Source: SZUA-521 sp041738285 (GTDB taxonomy: Bacteria > Pseudomonadota > Gammaproteobacteria > Pseudomonadales > Azotimanducaceae). From it: DNA of 35,454 nt. Every line of letters begins with the position of its first letter. Positions within the stretch are counted from its first letter, which is position 1. Where the stretch lies: contig JBGSQB010000236.1 of the NCBI GenBank assembly GCA_041738285.1, forward strand, positions 1-35,454, written 5' to 3'. A program made the position numbers and the translations under genes. This document shows, piece after piece, positions 23,183 through 32,523 of the stretch. The notes below the pieces were generated by a model, which was not told the DNA's origin, made no database searches, and was given only the letters and a program-made list of their open reading frames with translations.

Positions 23183-23958
23183 ACGACGAGCAGTTACTCA
23201 GGTACAGCCGCCAGATCATGCTGCCGCAGCTCGACGTGGCCGGACAGGAACGCCTGCTCGCGGCGCGGGTTCTGATCGTGGGACTCGGTGGTCTCGGTTC
23301 GCCCATCGCGCTGTATCTGGCCGCCGCTGGGGTTGGCCGCCTCGTACTCGCCGATCATGACCACGTCGATCTGTCGAACCTGCAACGCCAGATCGCACAC
23401 GATGAACAGTCGATCGGTGTGCTCAAGGTCGATTCCGCTGCGGCGCGTATCAGAGCGCTGAACCACGACACCGTCGTGGAAACGATCGCCGAAAAACTGG
23501 AGGGCAGCGATCTCGATGCCGCCGTCTCCCAGGTAGACCTCGTCATCGACGGCACGGACAACTTCGCCGTGCGCTACGCCATCAACGACGCGTGCTTTGC
23601 TCATGGCGTGCCACTGGTTTCAGGTGCGGCAATCCGAATGGAAGGACAGATCGCCGTATTCGATCCCAGACACGACGATTCGCCCTGCTATCGATGTCTG
23701 TATCCGTCGGCCAGCGAAGGGGAAATGAACTGCGCCGAGAACGGCGTGGCCGCGCCGCTCGTTGGCATCATCGGGTCCGTACAGGCGATGGAAGCGCTGA
23801 AGCTGCTCGCGGGCGTGGGAACATCGCTACGAGGCTACGTGCTCTACCTCGACGCGACCGTCATGGAGTGGCACAAGCTGCGACTCAAGCGGCGCGCGGA
23901 TTGCCCCATTCATCATCGGTCCAGCGGGTCGGACCTGGCACCCCGGGCAAACGCTTGA
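23179..23958 (+). CDS. moeB: MoeB/ThiF-type sulfur-carrier adenylyltransferase
   Basis: A 259-residue E1-like enzyme that adenylates the C-terminus of MoaD or ThiS. Seen: YSRQIMLPQLDVAGQERL, nucleotide loop VGLGGLGSPIALYLAAAG, the Arg finger region DLSNLQRQIAH, and DLVIDGTDNF. The first zinc-ligand pair is CYRC, but the usual second CxxC is CPIH here, so a histidine may replace the last cysteine or zinc binding may be altered. Its last 74 nt overlap the 3' end of lipB on the other strand. Fourth gene of the hemA-prfA-prmC-moeB operon. ThiF and MoeB cannot be told apart by sequence alone; the context as in Pseudomonas favours MoeB. Confidence 0.88.
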   Translation: MNDEQLLRYSRQIMLPQLDVAGQERLLAARVLIVGLGGLGSPIALYLAAAGVGRLVLADHDHVDLSNLQRQIAHDEQSIGVLKVDSAAARIRALNHDTVVETIAEKLEGSDLDAAVSQVDLVIDGTDNFAVRYAINDACFAHGVPLVSGAAIRMEGQIAVFDPRHDDSPCYRCLYPSASEGEMNCAENGVAAPLVGIIGSVQAMEALKLLAGVGTSLRGYVLYLDATVMEWHKLRLKRRADCPIHHRSSGSDLAPRANA

Positions 23959-24541
23959 CCAGGCAATCGATCAGCGCGCGCCGAACCGCGTCCAGATCAG
24001 ACGGGCCTCCAAGACTCGAAAGCTGTGTCACCCGCTGATCGAGTAAGCCACACGGGTTGATGCGGCTGAATGGCTCGAGATCCATTGCCACATTGAGCGC
24101 AAGACCGTGGTAGGAGCAACCCCGCCGTATCCGTAGTCCAAGCGAGCCGATCTTGTCGCCGACAACGTAAACACCAGGCGCATCGCTGCGAGCCGCGGCT
24201 TCGATACCGTAGCCCGCCAACAGATCGATAATGGCGCCTTCGATCGCACTGACCAGGCCGCGCGGACTCACATTCGCCCGGCGTATGTCGATCAGCAGAT
24301 AGCCAACGATCTGTCCCGGCCCGTGATAGGTCACCTGGCCACCTCGATCCGACTGCACGACGGGAATGTCGCCGGGCGCGAGCAGGTGCTCTGCCTTACC
24401 GGCCTGACCCTGAGTGAACACCGGGTTGTGTTCGGTGAGCCAGATTTCATCCCGCGTTGCCGCATCGCGCTCGTCGGTGAAGTCGCGCATCGCCTTGAAG
24501 ACGCCTTCGTAGTCCCGCCGGCCGAGATCACGTATCAGCAT
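23885..24541 (-). CDS. lipB: Octanoyltransferase LipB
   Basis: About 218 residues; transfers octanoyl from ACP to lipoyl domains as the first step of lipoate synthesis. Seen: LTEHNPVFTQGQAGK, the signature RGGQVTYHGPGQIVGY, the catalytic Lys in GDKIGSLGLRI and catalytic Cys in INPCG. ATG 24541 is chosen; a GTG lies one codon upstream. It overlaps the ybeD stop by 1 nt (TGATG). lipA does not follow within the window; the 3' end instead overlaps moeB in convergent orientation. Confidence 0.96.
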   Translation of the reverse strand: MLIRDLGRRDYEGVFKAMRDFTDERDAATRDEIWLTEHNPVFTQGQAGKAEHLLAPGDIPVVQSDRGGQVTYHGPGQIVGYLLIDIRRANVSPRGLVSAIEGAIIDLLAGYGIEAAARSDAPGVYVVGDKIGSLGLRIRRGCSYHGLALNVAMDLEPFSRINPCGLLDQRVTQLSSLGGPSDLDAVRRALIDCLVKRLPGVPGPTRWTDDEWGNPRAA

Positions 24542-24801
24542 CACAGCACCAATCGCACACTGGGATATGTCTTGAGCGACTCATGCAGGGCGACCAATTG
24601 CGCCTCCCCGGTGGCACGAATCGTGATCGTCACCGAACAGTAATTGCCGTCACGGCTCTCGCGCACGCTGACCTGCGCGCTGGTGATTTCGGGCGCGTGC
24701 TCCCGGGTCAGATCAACGACGGTTCGTGTGAAGGTCGCGCTGTTCACCCCGACGATCTTGACCGGATAATCGCAGGGAAATTCGATCTTTGGCGGTTCCA
24801 T
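24541..24801 (-). CDS. ybeD: YbeD/DUF493 family protein
   Basis: An 86-residue small alpha/beta (ACT-like fold) protein of the UPF0250/DUF493 family. Landmarks: IEFPCDYPVKIVG and the C-terminal LHESLKTYPSVRLVL. Biochemical role unsettled. Always found between dacA and lipB in gammaproteobacteria, as here. ATG 24801 is preferred over an adjacent GTG at 24804. It is 3 nt from the dacA stop and overlaps lipB by 1 nt, so the three are translationally coupled. Confidence 0.93.
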   Translation of the reverse strand: MEPPKIEFPCDYPVKIVGVNSATFTRTVVDLTREHAPEITSAQVSVRESRDGNYCSVTITIRATGEAQLVALHESLKTYPSVRLVL

Positions 24802-24804
24802 CAC

Positions 24805-25986
24805 TCAACCGAGGAGTTCTCTGAAGAAGAGGTAAATGCCGTGCCATAGACGCTTGAAGAATCCGGCTTCAGGGACTTCGTTCAACGCAACGAGCGGGGT
24901 CTTGAGCACGACCTCATCGCCCAGCATGACGCGCAATTCACCGAACTCTTCTCCAGCTGCAATCGGCGCGCGCAGTACACGGACAATGTCAGTCTCGGCC
25001 TTCAGGTCCTGATACCGGCCACGCGGAATCGTCACGTACACCGGGTCGGCAACGCCGAGGTTCACGTCGTTCTGCTCGCCGTACCAGACCTCGGTCGACT
25101 TCAGCATCACCCCGGGGTCATACAGCTTCTGCGTTTGATAGTAGCGAAATCCGTAGGCCAGCAGCTTCTGGGATTCCTTCATCCGGGTTTCGTCGCTGTC
25201 GGTGCCCATGACCACTGAGATGAGGCGCATGCCCTCGCGTGACGCAGACGCTACCAGACAGAACCCGGCTTCTTCGGTGTGACCGGTCTTCACGCCATCG
25301 ACGGTACGGTCGCGCCACAGCAGTCGATTTCGATTCGGCTGGTCGATTTCGTTGAACCGGAACGACTTCATCGAGTAGAGCTTGTAGTGCTCGGGATAGT
25401 CGCTGATCAACGCTCGAGTGAGCGTCGCTAGATCGCGCGCGGTGGTCACATGACCCTCGGCCGGCAATCCGGTTGCATTGTGGAACATCGACGCAGTCAT
25501 GCCGAGCTCCGCGGCCTGTTTGTTCATCATGTCGGCGAACGCATCTTCGCTGCCAGCGATGAACTCAGCGACCGCAATACTCGAATCGTTGCCGGACTGA
25601 ATGATCACTCCCATTAGCAGATCTGACAATTTCACCGTCGTACCTTCACGGATGAACATGCGCGAACCCGGCGCACGCCAGGCGTGCACGCTGATCGGCA
25701 CGTCGGCATCGAGCGTGATGCGCCCCGATGCGATCTCCTTGGCGGCGAGATAGCTGGTCATGATCTTGGTGAGACTTGCTGGTGGCAGCTGTTCGTCGCT
25801 GTTCTTCTCCGCAAGCACCTTCTGGGTTTGCGCGTCGATCAACACGTACCCAGACGCGGCAACCTGCGGCGGCGCTGGTACGCTTGCCGCTGCGGCTGTA
25901 GCTGGTGCGGCAGGCACCGGCACATCCTGCGCAAGAACCGGGATACTGAACAGACAGGCAGCAATCAGTGTGAGGGCGTTCTTCAT
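24805..25986 (-). CDS. dacA: D-alanyl-D-alanine carboxypeptidase (PBP5/6 type)
   Basis: About 393 residues. Trims the terminal D-Ala from peptidoglycan pentapeptides on the periplasmic face. Signal peptide 1-19 (ends VLAQ), then an Ala/Pro linker. Active-site motifs: SLTK (PPASLTKIMTSYLA), SGN (IQSGNDSSIA) and KTG (VDGVKTGHTEE). A C-terminal beta domain follows, ending in an amphipathic helix with hydrophobic and basic residues (FFKRLWHGIYLFFRELLG) that anchors PBP5 to the inner membrane. ATG 25986 is chosen because the longer frame to 26085 overlaps rlpA and hides the signal peptide. Confidence 0.97.
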   Translation of the reverse strand: MKNALTLIAACLFSIPVLAQDVPVPAAPATAAAASVPAPPQVAASGYVLIDAQTQKVLAEKNSDEQLPPASLTKIMTSYLAAKEIASGRITLDADVPISVHAWRAPGSRMFIREGTTVKLSDLLMGVIIQSGNDSSIAVAEFIAGSEDAFADMMNKQAAELGMTASMFHNATGLPAEGHVTTARDLATLTRALISDYPEHYKLYSMKSFRFNEIDQPNRNRLLWRDRTVDGVKTGHTEEAGFCLVASASREGMRLISVVMGTDSDETRMKESQKLLAYGFRYYQTQKLYDPGVMLKSTEVWYGEQNDVNLGVADPVYVTIPRGRYQDLKAETDIVRVLRAPIAAGEEFGELRVMLGDEVVLKTPLVALNEVPEAGFFKRLWHGIYLFFRELLG

Positions 25987-26041
25987 ACGGCGAATGTCAT
26001 GAGCGATAAATACCAGGAACGATGCGATGCGAATTGTAGCG

Positions 26042-26944
26042 TCATTCTTGGACGATGAGCGGCAACCCCAGATTCGCATCGACAATCAATGCCTGCAGGC
26101 GCAGCGCTTCCTCCATGCGGGAAACGGGTCCAATACGGACTCGAAAGAGTGTGTCGGCCGCGTTGTGTTGAACGTTGACGATGTTGCCGACGATGCGCGC
26201 GAGCGCGCTGCGCAGCGACTCCGCACCACCGGCGTTCTTGAACGCACCCGCCTGCAGAAAGATGTTGCCGCCACCGGACTGAACCACAACCGGTGCCACC
26301 TGCACCCCGCTTGCAATTGGGACGCCTGCCGCAATCGGCACTGCACTCGAATAGACCGGCGCCGGTAACGCCGCGGCCGGCGACTGCGACTGCGCAACCA
26401 GGGTCGAGCGCGCTGCCTCGCCGGGCAACACATCCACCCGCACGCGCGCCGTGCCACGATCGGCGAAGCCGAGTTTGACTGCGGCCGCATACGACAGGTC
26501 GATCAACCGATCGTCGTGAAACGGACCGCGATCGTTGATGCGCACGATGGTGGATCTGTTGTTATCGAGATTGGTGACGCGCGCGTACACCGGAATCGGC
26601 AGGTTGCGATGCGCTGCGGTCAACTGATACATGTCGTAGCGCTCGCCGCTGGAGGTTGGCCTGCCGTGAAACTTGGCGCCATACCAGGACGCAATGCCCG
26701 AGGCGGTGTAGCCGGTCGCCGATTCCATGACCCGATAGGTCTTGCCAAACACGACGTAGGTCGGTGGATTGCCGTAGCGGCTGCGTGGCTCGGTGCGCGG
26801 CACTGGGTCCGGCAACCCGGCGAGTTCGGGCATGGGCCGACTCGGTGCCCGATCCGAAGGGCCGGTCGTGACGGGAGTGGTGCTGCATCCGAACGCCAGG
26901 GCAATGCACACAGCGAGTAATCCGCGCAGGATGGATCGTCTCAT
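26042..26944 (-). CDS. rlpA: Septal-ring lipoprotein RlpA
   Basis: About 300 residues. Lipobox AFGC near residue 20; a double-psi beta-barrel domain with ASWYGAKFHGRPTSSGE and the catalytic-type Asp in RINDRGPFHDDRLIDLS; and a C-terminal SPOR domain (IFLQAGAFKNAGGAESLRSA) that binds denuded glycan strands. In Pseudomonas, RlpA is a lytic transglycosylase specific for naked glycan. The start ATG overlaps the mltB stop by 1 nt (TGATG). Next to mltB, a second lytic enzyme. Confidence 0.95.
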   Translation of the reverse strand: MRRSILRGLLAVCIALAFGCSTTPVTTGPSDRAPSRPMPELAGLPDPVPRTEPRSRYGNPPTYVVFGKTYRVMESATGYTASGIASWYGAKFHGRPTSSGERYDMYQLTAAHRNLPIPVYARVTNLDNNRSTIVRINDRGPFHDDRLIDLSYAAAVKLGFADRGTARVRVDVLPGEAARSTLVAQSQSPAAALPAPVYSSAVPIAAGVPIASGVQVAPVVVQSGGGNIFLQAGAFKNAGGAESLRSALARIVGNIVNVQHNAADTLFRVRIGPVSRMEEALRLQALIVDANLGLPLIVQE

Positions 26945-27993
26945 CAGTCCTTTCGCTGACCGGCTTCCTGACCGGATCGCTGCGCAAGCGTTGGCGCCAT
27001 TGCGGCTGCCAGTTCTTCGCTCAGCTGATGAACGGCCAAGGCATACATCGTGCTTCGGTTGTAGCGGGTGATGACGAAGAAGTTCTGCATGCCCACCCAA
27101 TACTCGGCTCCATCGGCGCCATCCAGCTTGATCAACATCGCGGGCTCGTTGTCGGCGTAGCCGGGCATCGTGACACCGAGACTCCGAATCTCACCAACCG
27201 TGTGATTGAGCGCAAGCGCATCGTTGGCAATCGCATCCACGCGCGCATCGAGCGGATCGGCGCGGACGATGACGGGGCCGTCGGCACGCCAGCCATGGCG
27301 CTTGAAATAGTTGGCGACCGATCCGATGGCGTCGGTGGTGTTGGTCCAGATATCCCGACGACCATCACCGTCGAAGTCCACCGCATAGGCGCGGTAACTC
27401 GACGGAATGAACTGGCCGTAACCCATCGCGCCGGCGTAGCTGCCGGTAAGCGACAGCGGCGCCGATTTCTCTTCGCGCGCGAGCAGCAGGAACTGGGTCA
27501 ATTCGCTGCGAAAGAACGCACCGCGCGGCGGATAGTCGAAGGCGAGTGTCGACAGGGCGTCGGCAACACGGTACGAGCCCGTGTTGCGGCCGTACCGGGT
27601 TTCGACGCCGATGATCGATACGATCATCTGCGCGGCAACGCCGTACTCGCGCTCGGCCCGCGCAAGCACATCGGCGTGTTCGCGCCAGAACTCGACGCCT
27701 TGCTCGACACGGCTGGGGGTGACGAAGATCTCGCGGTACTCGCTCCACGGTTTGGTTTTCTCCGCCGGGCGCGAGATTGCATCGAGAATCGCCTGCTTCT
27801 TTTCTACCTGCGCAAACAGCGAAAGCAGTTCGTCCCGGGTGAACCCATGCGCCGCCACGACTTCATCGACGTAGGCGCTCACTTCCGGGCGCTCGGCGTA
27901 GTCCGCAGCCGCAAGGCCGTACAGGCCGTAGAGCACCACGCCGGTCACACCCACTACTGCAGTGAGTCGCATCAACAACCTCCGTGTCACCAT
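26944..27993 (-). CDS. mltB: Membrane-bound lytic murein transglycosylase B family
   Basis: A 349-residue SLT-type lytic transglycosylase that cleaves glycan strands to 1,6-anhydro ends. Catalytic Glu in SIIGVETRYGRNTG, followed by YAGAMGYGQFIPSSYRAYAVDFDGDG and NYFKRHGWR. The N-terminus (residues 8-29) is a hydrophobic signal or anchor segment but has no lipobox cysteine, so unlike E. coli MltB it is either periplasmic or held by an uncleaved helix. It overlaps the rodA end by 7 nt. Confidence 0.93.
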   Translation of the reverse strand: MVTRRLLMRLTAVVGVTGVVLYGLYGLAAADYAERPEVSAYVDEVVAAHGFTRDELLSLFAQVEKKQAILDAISRPAEKTKPWSEYREIFVTPSRVEQGVEFWREHADVLARAEREYGVAAQMIVSIIGVETRYGRNTGSYRVADALSTLAFDYPPRGAFFRSELTQFLLLAREEKSAPLSLTGSYAGAMGYGQFIPSSYRAYAVDFDGDGRRDIWTNTTDAIGSVANYFKRHGWRADGPVIVRADPLDARVDAIANDALALNHTVGEIRSLGVTMPGYADNEPAMLIKLDGADGAEYWVGMQNFFVITRYNRSTMYALAVHQLSEELAAAMAPTLAQRSGQEAGQRKD

Positions 27994-29114
27994 CCGCGGT
28001 GAGTATGGATGGACATCATGATTCCGAAACTGGCCATCAGCGTGATGGCGGCTGTGCCCCCGTAGCTGACGAGTGGCAGCGGCACGCCCACGACGGGCAG
28101 CAACCCCGACACCATGGCGATGTTAACAAATACGTAAACGAAGAACGTCAGCGCGAGCGATCCGACTACCAGTCGCCCGAAGGTGTGCCGCGCCTCGGTG
28201 GCCATGTACAGCGCCCGCGCCAGCAGCACGAGATACAGCACCAGCAGGAACACCACACCGACCAGCCCGAGTTCCTCTGCCACCACCGCGATGATGAAGT
28301 CCGTCTGACTCTCGGGGAGAAATTCCAGATGCGACTGCGTGCCTTGAAACAGCCCCTTGCCGAAAACGCCACCGGAGCCGATGGCAGTGGTGGACTGAAT
28401 GATGTTCCATCCTGCGCCGAGCGGGTCCCGTTCCGCATCGAACAGCGTGAGCACGCGATCTTTCTGGTATTCGCGCATGTTCATCCACAACGCGGGCGCT
28501 GCCGCCGCAGCAGCGGCCAGTGCCAGCAGGATCCAGCGCCAATACACGCCCGATAACACGATCACGGCAAGCCCGGCGCCGGCGACGAGAATCGCGGTGC
28601 CCAAATCGGGCTGGATTGCGATCAGCACAGCCGGCACGGCAATGATGGCAAGCGCAACCAGCAAATGAGTCAAGCGCGGTGGCAACGGGCGATCGTTGAG
28701 GTACCACGCAACCACCAGCGGCACGGCGATTTTCATCGCTTCGGAGGGCTGAAATCGCGGTAGACCCGGCAAGTCGAGCCAACGGGTCGCGCCCTTGGCC
28801 GAGACACCGACCACCAGCACCGCGCCCAGCAGGACGATGCCCAGCGCATACACGACGGGTGACCAGCGCAGGTAGAACCGTGGCTCGAGTTGCGCCGCCA
28901 GCACGAGCACTGCGATGGCGCCCGCCAGACGCAGCACCTGACCCCGAAACACCTCGATGTTGCCTTCCAGCGCACTGAACAGCACCACGAGGCCGAAGGC
29001 CATGATCGCCAGCAACACGAACACCATCAACGGGTCGAGATGAATCAGGTTGAGCTGACGAATGTAGAGGCCCTGCCCTTTCGGCAAGGAACGCACGAAG
29101 TCGCGATTGTTCAT
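27987..29114 (-). CDS. rodA: Rod-shape SEDS glycosyltransferase RodA
   Basis: A 375-residue polytopic inner-membrane protein (about ten hydrophobic segments) that polymerises lipid II during cell elongation as partner of PBP2. SEDS features: KGATRWLDLPGLPRFQPSE near 120, AIQPDLGTAIL, GAGWNIIQSTTAIGSGGVFG, FLPESQTDFIIAVVAEELGL and GVPLPLVSYGGT near the end. Its ATG overlaps the mrdA stop (ATGA), keeping the two partners in fixed ratio. Also called mrdB. Confidence 0.97.
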   Translation of the reverse strand: MNNRDFVRSLPKGQGLYIRQLNLIHLDPLMVFVLLAIMAFGLVVLFSALEGNIEVFRGQVLRLAGAIAVLVLAAQLEPRFYLRWSPVVYALGIVLLGAVLVVGVSAKGATRWLDLPGLPRFQPSEAMKIAVPLVVAWYLNDRPLPPRLTHLLVALAIIAVPAVLIAIQPDLGTAILVAGAGLAVIVLSGVYWRWILLALAAAAAAAPALWMNMREYQKDRVLTLFDAERDPLGAGWNIIQSTTAIGSGGVFGKGLFQGTQSHLEFLPESQTDFIIAVVAEELGLVGVVFLLVLYLVLLARALYMATEARHTFGRLVVGSLALTFFVYVFVNIAMVSGLLPVVGVPLPLVSYGGTAAITLMASFGIMMSIHTHRGW

Positions 29115-30997
29115 CTGGCGGCGACCTGGGGTAGCAGGTACGCATCGAGCACTTCACGCGCCACCGGCGCGGCGACGGAGCTGCCGCCACCGCCGTTCTC
29201 AACCAGCACTGCAAGCGCAATTCGGGGTGCATCCGCGGGCGCAAAGGCGATGAACCAGGCGTGCTTGCGCTGGTACTCACCGAGCAGTTTTTCGTCGTAC
29301 TCCTCACCTTGGGCAATCCCTACCACCTGGGACGTGCCTGACTTGCCGGCGATTCGATAAGGCGCGTTCTGGCCGATGTAGGCCCAGGCGGTCCCGCTTT
29401 GTTGATAGCCGAGGTTGCCCCGATGCACGACATCCTCCATCGCATCGACCATCCGTTCCCAATCCTCGGGACCGACCCCGGTGACGTCGGGCGGATCCGG
29501 TGGCGGATCAGATTCGAGCAACGGGCGGTCGCTCGACAACAGCATGCGGGGACGTTTGAACACGCCGCGATTGGCGATGATGCTGGCGGCGGTGGCGAGC
29601 TGCAGTGGCGTCACCAGGAGATCACCCTGCCCGATCCCCATGTTGACGTTGTCCCCCGGATACCACGGCTCGCCCTTCGCACCGCGCTTCCAGGTCGGGG
29701 TTGGCAGCAGCCCTGCGCTTGCGTCCGCAAGATCGAGCGCGGTGTTCGAGCCGTACCCGAACTGGGCAACGAATCCGGTGAAGTCATTGATGTTCATGCG
29801 CGAGGCGAGGTCGAAAAAGTAGGTATTCGACGATCGGTAAATCGCCCGATGCAGGTTGACGATGCCTTGACCACCGCTGTTGCCCTTCTTCCAGCTCCAG
29901 TCCCGATAGGCGCGGCGCTGACCGGGCAAGCGGAAGGCGCCGGTGTCGTGGATGGTGCGCTCCCAGGTGGTCACGCCGAGCGCAATGCCCGCGAGCCCGA
30001 CCACGGGCTTGAAGGTCGAACCCGGCGCATAGCGGCCGTTCAACGCGCGATTGAACAACGGCTTCTCCCGGGCGGTCGTCAGTGCCCGGTACTCATCCGA
30101 CGTCATGCCCGTGACGAACAGATTCGGGTCGTACCCTGGATGCGAGACGAGCGCCAGAATGCCGCCCGTACTCGGTTCGATGGCGACCACCGCGCCGCGG
30201 CGCTCGCCGAGCGCGCGTTGCGCGGCAAGTTGCAGCCGGGCATCGAGTTCGAGGGTGAGATTCTGGCCCGCCACCGCTGGCTGCACTGCCAATACTTCTC
30301 GCACGCGACCACGCGCATCGATTTCCACCTGCTGATAGCCGACCTCACCGTGGAGCGAGCGCTCGTAGAATCGCTCGACCGCGAGTTTGCCGACGAACTG
30401 GGTCGCGCTGTAGTTGACCGGGTCGAGTCGCTCCAGATCTTCCTCACTGACGCGCCGAACCGAACCCACGGCATGGGCGACACTCTCGCCGTAGGGATAG
30501 TGCCGCACGAGTTGCGCTTCCACGACCACGCCAGGCAGGCGAAACCGATTGAGCGCAAGGCTCGCGATCTCTTCTTCCGTCAGCACGTATTTCAGCGGTA
30601 CCGGCTCGAATGGCCGCCGCGGCCGCTCGATGCGTTTGCGGAAGGCCTCCATGTCGCGTTCCGTGATCGCGACCAGGCTACTCAGGTCTTCGACCACACG
30701 CTCGAGATCACCGACCTGCTCCGACACGAGTTCGAGGGTGAACACCGGACGGTTATCGGCCAAGAGCTCGCCGTGTCGATCGAAGATCAGGCCCCGAGGT
30801 GGCGCCAGCGGCTGCATCTGAATCCGATTGTCGTCGGAGCGCGTGCTGTACTTCTGATAGTCGACGACCTGCAACTGAATCATCCGTCCGACCAGCACGA
30901 AGATACCGAGCAGCGCCAGCAAAAAGAGCGTGATGGCGCGCGCGGTGAAGCGGCGTCGTTCCGCCTCGGGATCCTTCAGGTGTCCGGTTTCAGCCAT
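29111..30997 (-). CDS. mrdA: Penicillin-binding protein 2, elongasome transpeptidase
   Basis: A 628-residue class B PBP that cross-links peptidoglycan in the lateral wall with RodA. One N-terminal membrane helix (residues 21-42), the pedestal region PRGLIFDRHGELLADN, and a transpeptidase domain with STFK (APGSTFKPVVG), SSN (YRSSNTYFF) and KSGT (AGKSGTSQV). Length is normal. Seventeen nt after rlmH and overlapping rodA by 4 nt. Confidence 0.97.
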   Translation of the reverse strand: MAETGHLKDPEAERRRFTARAITLFLLALLGIFVLVGRMIQLQVVDYQKYSTRSDDNRIQMQPLAPPRGLIFDRHGELLADNRPVFTLELVSEQVGDLERVVEDLSSLVAITERDMEAFRKRIERPRRPFEPVPLKYVLTEEEIASLALNRFRLPGVVVEAQLVRHYPYGESVAHAVGSVRRVSEEDLERLDPVNYSATQFVGKLAVERFYERSLHGEVGYQQVEIDARGRVREVLAVQPAVAGQNLTLELDARLQLAAQRALGERRGAVVAIEPSTGGILALVSHPGYDPNLFVTGMTSDEYRALTTAREKPLFNRALNGRYAPGSTFKPVVGLAGIALGVTTWERTIHDTGAFRLPGQRRAYRDWSWKKGNSGGQGIVNLHRAIYRSSNTYFFDLASRMNINDFTGFVAQFGYGSNTALDLADASAGLLPTPTWKRGAKGEPWYPGDNVNMGIGQGDLLVTPLQLATAASIIANRGVFKRPRMLLSSDRPLLESDPPPDPPDVTGVGPEDWERMVDAMEDVVHRGNLGYQQSGTAWAYIGQNAPYRIAGKSGTSQVVGIAQGEEYDEKLLGEYQRKHAWFIAFAPADAPRIALAVLVENGGGGSSVAAPVAREVLDAYLLPQVAAR

Positions 30998-31014
30998 GTC
31001 GACTCAAGCGTTGC

Positions 31015-31482
31015 TCACTCGCGGTGATAAGGATGGCCGGACAAGAGACTCCACGCCCGGTAGATCTGCTCCGCCACCACGACCCGTACCAAACCGTGCG
31101 GTAACGTACCTGCTGACAGCGACCAGCGCCATTCCGCCCGGGCCAGACACTCGGGTGCCAGGCCATCCGCCCCACCGACCATCAAGACGACATCGCGTCC
31201 ATCGCTGCGCCAGCGCGCCATTTCATCGGCCAGCGCCGGACTGCTCATGCCGCGACCACGCTCGTCGAGCGCAATGACGCGATCATCCTTGCGCACGGCC
31301 TTGAGCAGCGCCACACCTTCCTCGCCGATCCACCGTGTGGGGTCGCCGCCCCGGCGTGCTGGCGCAGGGACTTCCTCGAGCACCAGCGGAGTCTCCCGCG
31401 GCATGCGCCTGGCGTAACCCTCGTAACCCTCTTTGACCCACGCTGGCTGCCGCGTTCCCACCGTGAGCAAGCGAATTTTCAT
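31015..31482 (-). CDS. rlmH: 23S rRNA pseudouridine-1915 N3-methyltransferase RlmH
   Basis: A 155-residue SPOUT methyltransferase that modifies helix 69 of 23S rRNA in whole 70S ribosomes. Seen: LDERGRGMSSPALADEMARW, the SAM-knot LMVGGADGL, and the C-terminus LPHGLVRVVVAEQIYRAWS ending GHPYHRE. Between rsfS and mrdA as in E. coli (former ybeA). Confidence 0.96.
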   Translation of the reverse strand: MKIRLLTVGTRQPAWVKEGYEGYARRMPRETPLVLEEVPAPARRGGDPTRWIGEEGVALLKAVRKDDRVIALDERGRGMSSPALADEMARWRSDGRDVVLMVGGADGLAPECLARAEWRWSLSAGTLPHGLVRVVVAEQIYRAWSLLSGHPYHRE

Positions 31483-31540
31483 GGCGACGCGCGCAGGTAA
31501 CGTATGCGGCGCAGCGCCAGCGCGGGTCGACGCCGCCCGG

Positions 31541-31882
31541 TCAGGCGTTCACTGCACTGGGCAGCTCCGACCAGAGCCGCTCCAGATCGTAGAACTCCCG
31601 CGCTTCTTTGCGCATCACGTGGACCACCACGTCGCCGAGATCGAGCAGCACCCAGTCGCTCACAGCGCGACCTTCCACGCCGTGTGACGCAATTCCCTGG
31701 GCTTTGGAGGATTCCAGAACGTTATCGACGAGTGCTCTGACGTGACGGTTGGACGTGCCGCTGGCAATGACCATGAAGTCTGTCACGCTGGTGGCCCGGG
31801 TCACGTCGAGGGCGACGATGTCCTTGCCCTTCAGATCTTCCAACGCGCGAATGACATGATCACGCAGGTTTTTCGGTGACAT
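31541..31882 (-). CDS. rsfS: Ribosomal silencing factor RsfS
   Basis: A 113-residue protein that binds uL14 and blocks subunit joining when nutrients are short. Seen: DIVALDVTRATSVTDFMVIA, GTSNRHVRALVDNV, and DWVLLDLGDVVVHVM with REFYDLERLW. Its ATG overlaps the nadD stop (TAATG). A 58-nt gap separates it from rlmH. Confidence 0.96.
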   Translation of the reverse strand: MSPKNLRDHVIRALEDLKGKDIVALDVTRATSVTDFMVIASGTSNRHVRALVDNVLESSKAQGIASHGVEGRAVSDWVLLDLGDVVVHVMRKEAREFYDLERLWSELPSAVNA

Positions 31883-32523
31883 TAAGCGGTGGCGCCTCCA
31901 TACAAGTGTCTGTCTTTAATATAGGTCCAGACCGCCGCGGGGAGCAAACCGCTCACGTCCTCGCCGTGCGCAATTCGTCGACGCACGTCGGTCGCGGAGA
32001 CAGCCATCATGGGAGCGGGCAGATGCAGCACGCTGCCGAACCGCTCGTCGTGCAGGCGCGCCAGATCGGCGGTCAAGTGGGCCGCATCAAAGGCGCCCAT
32101 GACGTCATCGAGCGGCGCATCCTGACCCGGCCGGCGAACGACCACCAGATGGGCGAAATCGAGCACCTCCCGCCATCGATGCCAGGTCGGTAGAAGCCGG
32201 TACGCATCCCATCCGAGCACCCAGGTCAGGGACTCATCCGAGCCGGCAAGGCGAGCGAATTCGATCAGCGTATCCACCGTGTACGAGGGCCCGCGGCGGC
32301 GCAGTTCCACGTCACTCGCCGCCAGGCCCGATTCCCCCGCGACCGCGAGCTCCAACATGGCCCAACGATCGGCAAGGCTCGTGCTCGGCGCCGTTCGGTG
32401 GCTGGGTCGCGCAGACAGCACCAGTTGCACAACGCTTACCTGCAGACGCGCGGCCACGACATGGGCGGCGTGCAGATGACCAAGGTGAATGGGATCGAAA
32501 GTACCGCCGAAGAGCGCAATCAA
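31882..32523 (-). CDS. nadD: Nicotinate-nucleotide adenylyltransferase
   Basis: A 213-residue enzyme making nicotinate adenine dinucleotide from NaMN and ATP. Nucleotidyltransferase motifs: GGTFDPIHLGHLHAA at the start and SATDVRRRI near the end; LGWDAYRLLPTWHRWRE in the middle. No ATG is available in frame before the first motif; the start is TTG at 32523, in a TTGA overlap with the proA stop, so translation is probably coupled. Confidence 0.95.
   Translation of the reverse strand: MIALFGGTFDPIHLGHLHAAHVVAARLQVSVVQLVLSARPSHRTAPSTSLADRWAMLELAVAGESGLAASDVELRRRGPSYTVDTLIEFARLAGSDESLTWVLGWDAYRLLPTWHRWREVLDFAHLVVVRRPGQDAPLDDVMGAFDAAHLTADLARLHDERFGSVLHLPAPMMAVSATDVRRRIAHGEDVSGLLPAAVWTYIKDRHLYGGATA

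Noticed and set aside
29399..31027. A 542-codon open frame on the plus strand
   Set aside because: Antisense to mrdA (PBP2), whose catalytic motifs are intact; no recognisable domain in the antisense product.
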